Of a stretch of DNA of 64,000 nt, positions 1 to 9,967 are shown in pieces. The stretch lies in assembly GCF_004803635.1 (NCBI RefSeq), contig NZ_SSWX01000019.1, forward strand, positions 1 through 64,000, in the 5' to 3' direction. Within the stretch, counting starts at the first letter, position 1. Each line of letters starts with the position of its first letter. The notes beneath the pieces are model-generated. The model did not search any database. It was not told the DNA's origin and saw nothing but the letters and a program-made list of their open reading frames with translations. The position numbers and the translations under genes are program-made. Source of the stretch: Lampropedia aestuarii. Lineage in GTDB: Bacteria; Pseudomonadota; Gammaproteobacteria; Burkholderiales; Burkholderiaceae_C.

Positions 1-34
1 AAAACTGTCTAGTAAATACTGGTCGATTCAATCT

Positions 35-81
35 CAGGCAGCGATTGCGGCACATCAATTGATCAATTGAAAAGCTGCCTG
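35..81. other. Nested palindrome at left edge
   Basis: An 8-bp stem (CAGGCAGC at 35-42 against GCTGCCTG at 74-81) encloses a perfect 16-bp palindrome, TCAATTGATCAATTGA, at 55-70. It lies just downstream of the stop codon of the minus-strand kinase gene. It could be a terminator-like structure or an operator, but there is no clear T-run on either strand. The rest of positions 1-111 shows no gene. Confidence 0.4.
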
Positions 82-111
82 CAACACTTCTTAGGCGCTG
101 TAATGAAGTCA

Positions 112-945
112 TCAGGCTAACCCCTGTTGAGCAAGCTTCGCAACGGCCAACTCGGCATTGGCCTCGCTGCGCAATCCATCCTCCAGAAACCAGGCAGCAG
201 ACAAACCGGAATGGGCCATCACCCATCTGAGCAAACGCTGACGCTCTAGGCCCGCAATACGCACCACTATCGCCAACTGCCTCTCAAAGCGCACTGGGTC
301 GGCACAGGTTTTCAGGTCAGGGTTGCATAGCACATTAACGTAGTCGTAATAGCGCTCGCCGGTGACGCGCTTGGGATCTATCGCCAGCCATCCTCGCTGA
401 ACAAAATCGAGGATATTGCTATGGTGTGCATCGCCATGCAGAACGACCTGCTCCCGCTGATCACGCAACAGCGCATCGGCTTGCTTGGCGCATTCGGCCA
501 TCAGGCCCCCCTCTCTGTGGGCCATAGGAGCCAGTGACCTGAAAAAAACCGCCAGTGGCAGCAAATCTTCAGGTGGCGTTGAGGGTCTGTTTGAGTGCAA
601 CTGGTCAAGGGTGTGGCAGATACAGGTAGTCGCTGCATCATCCTCGCCCTCTAAAGCCATGCGTAGTAAATGCTTGGGACCCGTTGCACGCTCTATCAGC
701 AGCGCGCCTGAATCTGGGGCTCGAGCATAGACACGAGCCGCCCCAACCCCATCCCACCATTGCATCACTTGCCCTCCGATGCGCTCGTCAAGGTCTCGTG
801 AGATTTTTATCATCGCCGGCAAGCCTTCCAACTCTCCGGTGAGGCTCACAGGTAGAAGGTCACTGCTAGAGGTGACAAAGGGCTCACCAGCGGCCTGTGC
901 ACCCCAGCGCTGAAGATAAGCGTCAAATGCGTTGATGTTGGACAT
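112..945 (-). CDS. APH(6)/hydroxyurea-type phosphotransferase
   Basis: This 277-residue protein has the protein-kinase-like fold of aminoglycoside 6-phosphotransferases (StrB/hydroxyurea resistance type). The catalytic loop HGDAHHSN is at residues 170-177 and the DFG-equivalent metal-binding Asp is in AIDPK near 190. The nucleotide lysine is probably in MIKIS near 47. Enzymes of this family phosphorylate streptomycin-like substrates in the cytoplasm, but many chromosomal members have no proven resistance role, so the substrate is unknown. A short purine stretch, AGGTG, lies immediately before the ATG. The gene stands alone and no mobile element is adjacent, which argues for a resident gene. 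Confidence 0.75.
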   Translation of the reverse strand: MSNINAFDAYLQRWGAQAAGEPFVTSSSDLLPVSLTGELEGLPAMIKISRDLDERIGGQVMQWWDGVGAARVYARAPDSGALLIERATGPKHLLRMALEGEDDAATTCICHTLDQLHSNRPSTPPEDLLPLAVFFRSLAPMAHREGGLMAECAKQADALLRDQREQVVLHGDAHHSNILDFVQRGWLAIDPKRVTGERYYDYVNVLCNPDLKTCADPVRFERQLAIVVRIAGLERQRLLRWVMAHSGLSAAWFLEDGLRSEANAELAVAKLAQQGLA

Positions 946-1213
946 TCACCTGACTTTCAGAGACGCTCGTGTGCGCAAAAGAAAAGTTCTAGCTTCCGAT
1001 CCCGATTGGAGATTGCCGTCTCAAAGTGGAGGTTTTGAAGGCCATTGTCAATGGTCATCACCAAGCAGCGGCCCTTCAAGTTCTTTGCCTGTTATGCTTT
1101 TCAGCAGCAACAAGTAGATGACAGCAACAGAGTCAGTTGGCAACTACCAAGGATTTTTGGTCGATTCATGCTACCCCTGCCCCACTGCCTCTTGCTGCGA
1201 CACAAGTGAGCTG

Positions 1214-1612
1214 TCACAGCTTCTTGCCTGCGTCTGCGCCTGAGCGCAAGGAGTAAATGCTTTCGATATGAATCAGCACGGCAAACTTTGGCGGTTTCAT
1301 GCCGTTTTTTTCAGCAAAAACCAATGCATTGGCATACGCAGGTGAGCCTTCACCAAAAACCTCTGGTTTCCCAATAAAACGATAACCATCCAAGGCCTCA
1401 CGATCAATGATGGCAATCGCCATTTTTGAACCGTCACGAATATTTTGCAGAGTCTGGCCTCCCGTATTTTCGTTGTATATCAAGGTTTGGTCGTCGTATG
1501 CACGCAATGAACGCTTTGGGCCAATGTCTGGAACTCCATCCTTGCTTACCGTAGCCTGAATGGGGAGTTGTTTGGCCAGCATGGCCTTCATGGTGTCATT
1601 GAGGGTGTTCAT
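1214..1612 (-). CDS. Pyridoxamine 5'-phosphate oxidase-fold protein
   Basis: A 132-residue protein with the split-barrel FMN-binding pattern: an N-terminal helix, then 'PIQATVSKDGVPDIGPKRS', a strand 'LIYNENTGGQTLQNI' and a central 'KMAIAIID'. This matches small putative flavin or heme-utilisation proteins of the PNPOx-like superfamily. The size fits single-domain members. The start is supported by AGGAA six bases before the ATG. The substrate and true cofactor cannot be read from sequence, and the gene has no operon partner. Confidence 0.7.
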   Translation of the reverse strand: MNTLNDTMKAMLAKQLPIQATVSKDGVPDIGPKRSLRAYDDQTLIYNENTGGQTLQNIRDGSKMAIAIIDREALDGYRFIGKPEVFGEGSPAYANALVFAEKNGMKPPKFAVLIHIESIYSLRSGADAGKKL

Positions 1613-1716
1613 AATGCGTTCCTGTCACAATAGAAAGAGATACCTTGGTCTGACTGCCAACGAGTCAGCCCATGATGTGCTTAGCCACGAATTCAATCAG
1701 CATGGGCAAATAACCG

Positions 1717-1825
1717 TTAGAACTTTTTTACGATCTTTTCACAGTCGCGCAGTGCTCAAAAAAAGAGGCAGCGCCATGCCCTTTTTTGTACCTTGCGCGA
1801 CTGCGTCGAGACTTTGAACAGGTTC

Positions 1826-1828
<3 letters not shown>
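1717..1828 (+). repeat. Dispersed inverted-repeat element, 112-bp copy
   Basis: One large hairpin with repeat-family ends. The left end is TTAGAACTTTTTTACGATC and the right end, read on the minus strand, is TAAGAACCTGTTCAAAGTC. Internal arms CAGTCGCGC (1742-1750) and GCGCGACTG (1795-1803) enclose A/T tracts and a short GC-rich loop. The second hairpin module seen in longer copies is absent. The right end coincides with the TAA stop codon of nrdF (1826-1828), so the hairpin is the 3' end of that transcript. Confidence 0.8.
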
Positions 1829-2884
<1,056 letters not shown>

Positions 2885-3133
2885 CTACTGAGCTTGCGTG
2901 GTGCTATGCGCTTGCGCCGGAAATGGCGTTCCTGGCTGTCGCATTCCAGTCAGCAGGGTTCGTGCATACGCAAGGTATTGCGCGGCAGTCAGTCACGCCC
3001 TTGCTCAGCCGCTCAACGTATAGATTCGCTCACTGGCTTTCTTCTCATGAGCGGCGGGACAAAGATGATTCATGGCTGAGCTCTTAAAACTCAATCTATT
3101 GAACCGCAAGCCCATCAGCAACGCCCTCGCAAC

Positions 3134-4228
3134 TCAACCAACGACCTGCTGCGCCACGCCCCACCCTCTCAAAACCTTTTCGGCAGACACCGCCCCAACA
3201 GCCAAAGGCCGCCCCGCAGCCGTGCGACTGAACCTCGGCGCAGGCATGGGCTGCACCACCCCACCCTCGCTATAAAACGTACCTCGCGCCTGGTTATGTG
3301 GATGCAACGGCGCCTCATCCCAATCCAAAACCGGAGAAAAGCAGGCATCGCTGCCTTCTAGCAAGCTGCACCACTCATCGCGTGTTTTCGTACGAAAAAC
3401 GGCTTGCAAGCGCACTTTCAGCTCAGGCCATCGCGCTCGGTCCAACTGGTCGTCGAATGCCGGGTCATCCGCAATGCCGCAATGCTGGCGCAGCAGCGCG
3501 TAGAACTGCGGCTCAATCGCCCCCACGGCGACATAACGGCCATCAGCGCAGGCATAGGTGTCATAAAAATGCGCGCCGCCATCGAGTACGTTCTCACCGC
3601 GTTCATTGCTCAATGTACCTGCGGCTTTGGCTCCATAGGGCATCGCTGAAAGCAAGGCCGTGCCATCGGTAATCGCTGCATCAATCATTTGGCCTTTGCC
3701 GGAGCTGCTGCGCTCATACAGCGCGGCCATGATGCCAAACACCAGCACCATGGCGCCGCCACCAAAGCCGACCAGGTTCAGTGGCGGCACGGGCGCCTCA
3801 CCTGAGCGGCCAATGCCGTGCAATGCGCCTGACAAGGCAATGAAGTTGATGTCGTGGCCTGCAGCTTTGGACAGTGGTCCGGTTTGGCCCCAGCCAGACA
3901 TGCGCGCATACACCAAGCGCGGATTGCGGGCCATACAAGGCTCGGGAGCGAGGCCCAGACGCTCCATTACGCCGGGTCTGAAGCCTTCAATCAGCACATC
4001 GGCTGCAGCGATGATGGCCTGGGCCTGTTCGGCTGCGCCAGGGGCACGCATGTCCAGCTCCAGGTTGCTGCGCCCACGCCCCATCACGTCGGTGGCTTGG
4101 TGTTGTGTGCCTGGCCGGCAAATACGCAGCACTTCAGCGCCCATATCGGCCAGCATCATGCCGCAAAATGCCACTGGGCCTGTGCCCATCATTTCAACAA
4201 CCTTGAGTCCTTGCAATGGTCCTGCCAT
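3134..4228 (-). CDS. Alpha-methylacyl-CoA racemase-like CaiB/BaiF protein
   Basis: A family III CoA-transferase fold protein of 364 residues, closest to alpha-methylacyl-CoA racemases. These epimerise 2-methyl-branched acyl-CoAs, a step needed before their beta-oxidation. The racemase hallmarks are [13 protein letters not shown] (catalytic His) and [13 protein letters not shown] (catalytic Asp). The N-terminal [20 protein letters not shown] is the CoA-binding entry of the fold. Of three nearby ATGs, the one at 4228 is preferred because AAGGA lies seven bases upstream. It stands alone between nrdF and the symporter gene. A true CoA-transferase function is the main alternative. Confidence 0.8.
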   Translation of the reverse strand: MAGPLQGLKVVEMMGTGPVAFCGMMLADMGAEVLRICRPGTQHQATDVMGRGRSNLELDMRAPGAAEQAQAIIAAADVLIEGFRPGVMERLGLAPEPCMARNPRLVYARMSGWGQTGPLSKAAGHDINFIALSGALHGIGRSGEAPVPPLNLVGFGGGAMVLVFGIMAALYERSSSGKGQMIDAAITDGTALLSAMPYGAKAAGTLSNERGENVLDGGAHFYDTYACADGRYVAVGAIEPQFYALLRQHCGIADDPAFDDQLDRARWPELKVRLQAVFRTKTRDEWCSLLEGSDACFSPVLDWDEAPLHPHNQARGTFYSEGGVVQPMPAPRFSRTAAGRPLAVGAVSAEKVLRGWGVAQQVVG

Positions 4229-4570
4229 GCGCATTCCTTGATGTGATTGGCCCATTGCCACTCGCTTGTATTTGCAAAACCTTTGTTGCCAAAGACTTGC
4301 GCGATGCGGTGATTAGAGCGGGTTTGCGGTGTTTTGGCAGTCACGCAAGGCACAAAGCCAAACGGTGCAGCGCGCAGCTGCAACTGGTCTGGCCTATGCT
4401 CTCATGGCCCACATAAGAGGCCTTGCCGTCCAGCTCGATACCGCTTCCCCAGCAACGAGTTGTTTGCAGAGTTGCCCTAGAGCCAGTGGCCATGGCGCGA
4501 TTGTCGTGATGAACACGCCTGTGCGCAGTCGTCGCTGAGGGCGATTTTTGTCAGTCTGTCCAAACCATTA
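4229..4570. other. Intergenic gap without recognisable gene
   Basis: These 342 bp separate the racemase start from the symporter terminator. Short frames exist on both strands, but none shows a domain, coding-like composition or a ribosome site. The promoter of the racemase gene must lie here, but no clear -35/-10 pair was identified. Confidence 0.5.
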
Positions 4571-4608
4571 AAAACCGGCCCTAAGCAATGGCGCTTAGGG
4601 CCGGTTTT
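4571..4608 (-). terminator. Rho-independent terminator of the symporter gene
   Basis: A 16-bp perfect stem, AAAACCGGCCCTAAGC / GCTTAGGGCCGGTTTT, with a 6-base loop. It begins 11 bp beyond the symporter stop codon. It ends in T-runs on both strands, so it could act bidirectionally. Confidence 0.9.
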
Positions 4609-4619
4609 AAACCATTGAA

Positions 4620-6080
4620 TTACAGATGGTCCATGCGCCGAATGCTGCGCGCCAAGGCGCTCCAGTCAAACAATTGGCGTTGTTTGCGTACCAGTTGCAG
4701 CAGGCCCACAACGGCCACAGGCACCAGAGCGGCCAGCAAAAAGGCTTCGAGCAAGGTGGTCATGGGCTCGCCCGGCAGCGGGAACATCCACAAACCGGCG
4801 GTTAAGCCGCAGACCATCGAAAGCGCTGCATCAAACCCATCGTGGCGGCGGTTGTACATGCCAAAGAACACTGGAAAAGCAGCAGCAGCGCACAGCAAAT
4901 CGGCCAGCAAGAACAGGTACAAGACGCTATAGCCTTGCGCGGCCACCACCATGACGGGAATGGCCAGCAGCAATATCAACCACTTGGACAAGCGCATCAA
5001 CTGCGCAGTGGAGACCTGCGGGTACAAGCGCCCCACATCGACTGCGACAATGCTCGATACCGCGCTGATGACCGTGTCGGCACTGCTCATCACCAAGGCC
5101 AGGCCCAGCGGAATCAAGGCGACCACCAACCACAGCGGCAAGCTGGGCATGATCAAATTGAACAAGGCCACTGAGCTGTCGCCCTGCGGTGTGAATGCCA
5201 TGAAAGCCAGGCCGAACATGCCCATCGCCAGAATAAACGGCCCGACCAGCACACCGCCGAGCAAGAAGCCACGGCGCATATCGCGGGTGTTGCGGGCCGA
5301 ATAAACGCGCTGCCAATTGCCTTGGTGAAAGATTTCAGTGAGCAAAATGGCCACAAAAAAGGTCACGCCGGCTTTGATACCCGTCGCACTGCTCCAGTCC
5401 AGCAATTGCGGCGCGGTTTGCGAAAGGCGCTCGACCACCGGCGCGACACCACCGGTAACCCACCAACCGACCGCCATCAGGCACAGCAGCACGGGAACGA
5501 TCAAGACAATTTGCACCTTGTCGGTAAAGATTGAGGCGCGCAGGCCGCCGTATGCGGTATAGAGCAGCGTAAAGCCCATGACAATGGCAGCCGTCAGCCA
5601 CAGCGGCACGGGAGCAACCAATGTGATCAGCAGCGCCATGGCGGTGATCTCGGCAGTCATGGCAATGAACATATAAAACAGCATGACCACCAAGGTCAGC
5701 AAATACGTGACTTTGCCGTAGCGGGCAATCACAAATTCATTGAGCGAATGGCCTTGCGGAATCAGCTCGCGCATGCGCTGGCCCAAGGGCATCATCGCCA
5801 GTCTGGGCGACATCGAACCTAGCGCGTAGCCAACCACGGCAGCAATGCCGCCCCAGGTGGCCGCTTGCGGGGGTGAAAACAAGATCCATGCACCCAGCGC
5901 CGAAGCCATCAAGGTGGCGGTCGTGGCAATCGAGCCTTGGCTGCCACGCGCGACAATGAATTGCTCTAAATTGTCGCGCTGGCGCCGCGCGTAGGCCATG
6001 CCCGCCAATGCGAACAATGCAGCAAACAGCACGAGCCAGAGTAAACCGGCCTGAAAACTCAAAGGGGCTATCGAAGCCAT
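4620..6080 (-). CDS. Sodium:solute symporter under TPP control (ThiV-like)
   Basis: A sodium:solute symporter (SSS/PanF-like) of 486 residues with about 13 predicted membrane helices, ending in a basic cytoplasmic tail. Characteristic stretches are TAYGGLRASIFTDKVQ in the middle and the VMSSADTVISAVSSI region typical of helix 8. The start at 6080 is chosen because GGAG lies eight bases upstream; the frame opens further upstream but the extension is not membrane-like. A TPP riboswitch lies in its leader, so the substrate is likely thiamine or a precursor such as hydroxymethylpyrimidine. SSS transporters under TPP control have been proposed for this role (ThiV). The substrate is an inference. 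Confidence 0.82.
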   Translation of the reverse strand: MASIAPLSFQAGLLWLVLFAALFALAGMAYARRQRDNLEQFIVARGSQGSIATTATLMASALGAWILFSPPQAATWGGIAAVVGYALGSMSPRLAMMPLGQRMRELIPQGHSLNEFVIARYGKVTYLLTLVVMLFYMFIAMTAEITAMALLITLVAPVPLWLTAAIVMGFTLLYTAYGGLRASIFTDKVQIVLIVPVLLCLMAVGWWVTGGVAPVVERLSQTAPQLLDWSSATGIKAGVTFFVAILLTEIFHQGNWQRVYSARNTRDMRRGFLLGGVLVGPFILAMGMFGLAFMAFTPQGDSSVALFNLIMPSLPLWLVVALIPLGLALVMSSADTVISAVSSIVAVDVGRLYPQVSTAQLMRLSKWLILLLAIPVMVVAAQGYSVLYLFLLADLLCAAAAFPVFFGMYNRRHDGFDAALSMVCGLTAGLWMFPLPGEPMTTLLEAFLLAALVPVAVVGLLQLVRKQRQLFDWSALARSIRRMDHL

Positions 6081-6185
6081 ACACCCATCTCCACAATTGA
6101 AAAAACGGGAAAGGTGTAGGCCGTGGCTCTGTTGCCTCGCGCCGAGGAAATCGGTGCGCATGGGCAATGCAAGCTGGGGCGCTCA

Positions 6186-6300
6186 TTCCTTCCCTTCGCC
6201 GGCATGATCCGGATCAGGTTCTAAGGGTCGTAGCCTACAGTTTTGCTGGCTGTTTTCTCAGCCCTGCGCCCATGTCAAGCATGGGCCAGGACACCCCTAG
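6186..6300 (-). promoter_or_regulatory. TPP (thiamine pyrophosphate) riboswitch, THI element
   Basis: On the minus strand the order of conserved THI-element blocks is complete: GGGGTGTCC, then GGGCTGAGA, then ACCCTTAGAACCTGATC and CGGATCATGCCGGCG, ending GAAGGGAA. The aptamer precedes the symporter gene by about 100 bp. That spacing leaves room for an expression platform acting on termination or on the ribosome site. TPP binding would be expected to switch the transporter off when thiamine is plentiful. Confidence 0.95.
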
Positions 6301-6400
6301 GAACGTTGGCAAGCGCCGCACCATGTTATGCAACGCTTTGGCCAAGCATTATAGAGAGCAATTGGCCAGGCACCTACTGGCCACAGCGCGCGCTAACTGC

Positions 6401-7240
6401 TCATTTCTGCCAAGCAAAGTCAATCAATTCGCCGTAATTGGCTTTGAGGTTTTGCTGCACTTGCGGGCTGTTTTGGTAGATGTCGATGAATTTCAAAATC
6501 CGCGCGTCCTTGGCACGCGCTGGCGTGGTAACAAAGCGAATCGCGTAGCGACGGATGTTTGCTGGATCGGTGTTGTCAAACAGCAAACCATCGGTTTCGG
6601 CAATGCCGGCTTGCTTGGCAAAGGTGGCGTAGGTCACGGAGGCGGTCACATCGTCAAACGAGCGTGCCGAATGCGCGCCATCGATTTGAATGATGTCCAT
6701 TTGCTTGGGATTGCTGACGATATCGTCCAAGGTCGCCTCCGTGGTCACGCCGGGCTTGAGCTGGATCAAACCGGCGGTTTGCAACAGCAGCAGCGCGCGG
6801 GCGGTGTTGACCGGATCTGAGGGGATGGCGACTTTGGCCTTGTCAGGAATGGCCTCGCCTTTTTTCAGTTTCTTCGAGTAAATGCCCATCGTGGTTGAAT
6901 AACCATAGTCAATCGCCATCAGCTCAGCGCCCTTGTTGCGGTTGAACTGCTGCATGAACGGCTCATGCTGGAAGAAGTTGAAATCCACCGCGCCATCGGC
7001 CACAGCGGAGTTGGGCACAACCCAATCACTGAATTCGATCAGTTCAACATCCAAGCCCTGGGCTTTGGCTTCTTGTATCGCCAACTCGGTAGCCGCATTG
7101 GCCGCCACTGGAATAACGCCCAACTTCAAAGGCTTGCTAGGCGCTTGCGTTGGCGTTGGCGTTTGAGCCTGCACCCCCAACGCCAGCACGCAACTGCCCA
7201 AAGCCACGGCCGCCCATTTTGCCCACTGTGTCACACGCAT
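6401..7240 (-). CDS. MetQ/NlpA-family ABC substrate-binding protein
   Basis: A 279-residue periplasmic binding protein of the NlpA/MetQ family, which feeds methionine ABC importers. Family patterns include KLGVIPVAAN at the start of the mature protein, DFNFFQHEPFMQQFN and KVAIPSDPVNTARALLLLQ. The start at 7240 is supported by AGGAC before the ATG. The leader contains LGSC (Cys17), a possible weak lipobox, or may be cut after VQA by signal peptidase I. No metN or metI lies adjacent, so it is an orphan that must work with a transporter encoded elsewhere. No SAM riboswitch was seen upstream. Ligand identity is not proven. Confidence 0.85.
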   Translation of the reverse strand: MRVTQWAKWAAVALGSCVLALGVQAQTPTPTQAPSKPLKLGVIPVAANAATELAIQEAKAQGLDVELIEFSDWVVPNSAVADGAVDFNFFQHEPFMQQFNRNKGAELMAIDYGYSTTMGIYSKKLKKGEAIPDKAKVAIPSDPVNTARALLLLQTAGLIQLKPGVTTEATLDDIVSNPKQMDIIQIDGAHSARSFDDVTASVTYATFAKQAGIAETDGLLFDNTDPANIRRYAIRFVTTPARAKDARILKFIDIYQNSPQVQQNLKANYGELIDFAWQK

Positions 7241-7663
7241 GTGTTGTCCTCTCGAAATGAGAAATGTCTCAAAAAATGTTGTACTAACAATGCGCGCAGA
7301 CTGGCTTAAACAAATTCTCAGTGTCATTGGCTGCAGCGGCGCTTTGCGCCTAAGACCGCCCTGCTACACCAGAAGCAGGCGATCTGAAACGGCGCCATTG
7401 TAGTGAGTCTGTAGGTTTGCCAAAAGGGGCTTGGGCTTCATCCACAACTGCGGCAGGCTTATGGAAGGTGTTTGGAACATTGAATACTGTGCTTTTCTCT
7501 CCGCTTCACCAGTGGCAGAGATAAGAGTAGCTCAGCCATAGCCCTGATAAAGACTGCAGCATTTGCAGAGCAACACTACCGAAGTTTTAAGATGACAGAG
7601 AACACTTCGAAATAAATGCAAGCACTAAATTCCCACCTTTGACCTGCATACAACACTATTTAA
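7241..7663. other. Intergenic region upstream of MetQ-like gene
   Basis: This stretch of 423 bp has no recognisable gene. A small hairpin, GGCGC-TTT-GCGCC, lies at 7338-7350, about 100 bp upstream of the MetQ-like start. Base composition becomes AT-rich from about 7560, marking the left border of the AT-rich patch. Confidence 0.5.
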
Positions 7664-8239
7664 ATGTCAAAAATAAAACATTCTATTTATGCAATTTCTT
7701 TAATTCCATCAAGCATTTCTTACTCACAAGAAAACACATCACTTCAAACAGAATTTGAAATCCGAGAAATGTGTTCTTATGACAAAGCAGGCATAAGAGC
7801 TTGCTTAGAAGAAAAACAAACAATTAGCGAGCAAGCATTACGACAAGCCGAAATGGAAATGCAAGCAATGCTTGCAAAATGGGAGCAAGATGCCTCTCAT
7901 ATCAACAAGTCCACACAACAACTTAACTTAGCCAATGAATCATATAAAAAATTCAAAAAAGACCAATGCGACTTGGCATACTTGCTTGGAGGCAGTGCAA
8001 TTGGGAACGCACTCGATGTAAGGCAACTTGCATGTGAAACTGAATTAAACAATCGCAAAGCAGAACAGCTTCTGCGCCTTTACCCTCAACCTACCTTGAA
8101 TAGCACTTCATGCTTCGAACTTCAAAAAATCAATAATTTAATTCGCATCATTAGAAGCAATCACCAAAGCACTTCTCCATTTGCTTTTCTGCATAGTCAT
8201 GCACATCCCCATAAAACGGCGACCTTTTCTGCTTTGTAA
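7664..8239 (+). CDS. LprI/DUF1311-like secreted protein, possibly altered 3' end
   Basis: A 191-residue protein with a signal peptide (roughly residues 1-21, SSISYS followed by QE). A central helical region then follows the lysozyme-inhibitor LprI/DUF1311 pattern: CLEEKQTISEQAL, W/A/L spacing, ANESYKKFKKDQC, a small G-rich turn and ACETELNNRKAEQLL. LprI-like proteins are periplasmic or secreted and some inhibit lysozyme. The final 40 or so residues (poly-His/Pro/Thr-like) do not look like the family. They are encoded where the convergent gene overlaps by about 100 bp, suggesting the natural end was lost. AT-rich codon use differs from neighbours. Confidence 0.6.
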   Translation: MSKIKHSIYAISLIPSSISYSQENTSLQTEFEIREMCSYDKAGIRACLEEKQTISEQALRQAEMEMQAMLAKWEQDASHINKSTQQLNLANESYKKFKKDQCDLAYLLGGSAIGNALDVRQLACETELNNRKAEQLLRLYPQPTLNSTSCFELQKINNLIRIIRSNHQSTSPFAFLHSHAHPHKTATFSAL

Positions 8240-8476
8240 TTTTCTTATAAGCAGATCCCGCGCATACGCCGACAAGAACATTTGAGGATTAAAGTATGAA
8301 GAAGGCAATGGCAGTTTGCTGACAGCTGTTGTGCAGCTTTCAGTAGCATCAAACAGCTCATTTGCAATTGCATAGGTGACCGGGGTTACATTTAAGTTAT
8401 TGACGAAATCATCATCGAAAAATTGCTTAAGCACATCACGCATCTGCGCCGCCTCTTTATCAGTTACACCATCCAT
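8138..8476 (-). CDS. Hypothetical protein, AT-rich, partner of the upstream secreted protein
   Basis: A 112-residue protein of no recognised family. It lacks a signal peptide and membrane helices. The first 60 residues are acidic and helical (KEAAQMRDVLKQFFDDDF), and the C-terminal 40 are basic (LLIRKLQSRKGRRF). Its ATG follows the stop codon of the 193-residue gene by 3 bp, so the two are translated as a pair. Its 3' end overlaps the convergent LprI-like gene by 102 bp, so one of the two reading frames probably has a non-native end. A cytosolic partner of the secreted protein is possible but unproven. Confidence 0.5.
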   Translation of the reverse strand: MDGVTDKEAAQMRDVLKQFFDDDFVNNLNVTPVTYAIANELFDATESCTTAVSKLPLPSSYFNPQMFLSAYARDLLIRKLQSRKGRRFMGMCMTMQKSKWRSALVIASNDAN

Positions 8477-8479
8477 AAA

Positions 8480-9061
8480 TCACTCCATAAATTTTAAACT
8501 TTTTAGAATTTCAAAAACATATCGGACATTAAACGTCTTCAAAACAATCGCCGCCACTTTATTTTGATTATTTTTATTTAAGATATAAATTCTATGCAAA
8601 TCCTTAGAGCCAAAAGCAAATACCTTTCCATTCCCCACTGATGCGGAAACACGGTAATCTTGCCTATTCACATCAAAAACCTCTAGATACATGCATTGCG
8701 CTTCCCCCGAAGGAGATTCAAACATTTTTTCATAAAATTCGTACGGCGCAATACCTTTAGCATCAAATTCCGAAATCTCATCAAATCCTTGATAATTAAT
8801 ATTAACAGAGAGATCTTTCGAAGGAGTTCTGAACCCTAAGCCATCCGAATAGATTACATCCAAAAAAGGACTTGGCAAATTCAAAGAGGCAATTCGCATT
8901 AGTCGCACACTGGTGAACTCTTGAACAGTAAATTCAACTGATGGCTTAACCAATTCCTGAAGACTATCAATGCCTTCAAAGACTGGAGGAGAACATGGGC
9001 TTGAATACGAGTAACTCGTAAATCCAGACAGCAGACATACAAACAACGCTTTCTTAATCAT
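8480..9061 (-). CDS. Hypothetical secreted protein, AT-rich
   Basis: A 193-residue protein with a clear signal peptide (MIKKALFVCLLSGFTSYSYS, cut before SPC). The mature part is mainly predicted beta structure with two spaced cysteines (one in SSPCSPP, one in EAQCMYLE), which could form a disulfide in the periplasm. No family was recognised. It is the first gene of a two-gene unit with the 112-residue protein. Its AT-rich composition matches the surrounding patch and suggests acquisition by transfer. Confidence 0.6.
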   Translation of the reverse strand: MIKKALFVCLLSGFTSYSYSSPCSPPVFEGIDSLQELVKPSVEFTVQEFTSVRLMRIASLNLPSPFLDVIYSDGLGFRTPSKDLSVNINYQGFDEISEFDAKGIAPYEFYEKMFESPSGEAQCMYLEVFDVNRQDYRVSASVGNGKVFAFGSKDLHRIYILNKNNQNKVAAIVLKTFNVRYVFEILKSLKFME

Positions 9062-9487
9062 ACTTTTCCTCCATATCCAACCAGCTTAATAACCAGCAGC
9101 AATCAACACATTCAATTAAAAAATAGATCACCCACTGATAAATCGTAAAACAATACTCACCAAAACTTTGTGCAATCTAATACCCAACCACTTTCCTGTC
9201 AATTAAATCAAGCATTCAATATCATTATTTAACAAATGCATTCTTAACACACCCGAACCCTTCTCATTAGTGAAACGAATTATTCCAACCAAAACAAGCG
9301 TCAAACGGTTCAATCTTTATATCGCCCACAAGCTTCAACAATATATACAGTTGGCTGACACCTAAGCCGCATCAAATATTTTTCCGAATAAGCGATTTTC
9401 TACGCTCACATGCGAACTCAAACACTGAAACGCGCTACGATCGGGCCACATCCCAAACCGATTGTTAAAGTAAAAGAGCACGCACCC
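9062..9487. other. AT-rich intergenic region
   Basis: A 426-bp AT-rich spacer between divergent genes. It must hold the promoters of the minus-strand secreted-protein pair and of the CYTH gene. No gene, tRNA or repeat was recognised. Composition returns to the genome norm at about 9400, the right border of the AT-rich patch. Confidence 0.5.
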
Positions 9488-9967
9488 ATGGCACTCGAAA
9501 TCGAACGCAAATTCCTAGTCACCGGCGAAGGCTGGCGCAACGCCCCGGCCGAGCGGCTTTCGCAAGGGTATTTATGCCATGAGCCTTCGCGCACAGTACG
9601 CGTGCGCATTGCGGGGGAGCAGGCGTTTTTGACGATCAAGGGCATCACCCAAGGTGCGACGCGGCAGGAGTTTGAATACCCGATTCCAGTGGCCGATGCC
9701 CAATCTTTGTTAGCGCTCTGCGGCGCTGGGGTGATCGACAAATATCGCCACCGATACGTGCATGCAGGCAAGACCTGGGAGGTCGATGCCTTTTTGGGCG
9801 ACAACCAAGGTTTGGTCGTGGCTGAGATTGAGCTGGCCAACGAAGACGAGGTGTTTGACAAACCCGATTGGCTGGGCGAAGAAGTCACGCACGATGCGCG
9901 TTACTACAACGCCAACCTGTCTACCCAGCCCTTTGTGCATTGGAATAAAGCAGCGCTAGCTGAATAA
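9488..9967 (+). CDS. CYTH-domain triphosphate tunnel metalloenzyme
   Basis: A compact CYTH protein of 159 residues. The diagnostic EIERKFLV is at residues 4-11, followed by alternating basic/acidic strand motifs (TVRVRI, TIKG, EFEYPI, KYRHRY, WEVDAFLG, VAEIEL) that line the substrate tunnel with metal-binding Glu and Lys/Arg residues. The C-terminal WLGEEVTHDARYYNANL resembles short bacterial enzymes such as the Nitrosomonas europaea tripolyphosphatase. The most likely activity is hydrolysis of inorganic triphosphate with Mg2+. Class IV adenylate cyclase is the alternative. The frame opens at 9410, but the family starts at MALEIERKF. Confidence 0.85.
   Translation: MALEIERKFLVTGEGWRNAPAERLSQGYLCHEPSRTVRVRIAGEQAFLTIKGITQGATRQEFEYPIPVADAQSLLALCGAGVIDKYRHRYVHAGKTWEVDAFLGDNQGLVVAEIELANEDEVFDKPDWLGEEVTHDARYYNANLSTQPFVHWNKAALAE

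Noticed and set aside
7241-7420. Possible SAM riboswitch before the MetQ-like gene
   Set aside because: The region has one small hairpin but none of the conserved SAM-I or SAM-II blocks.
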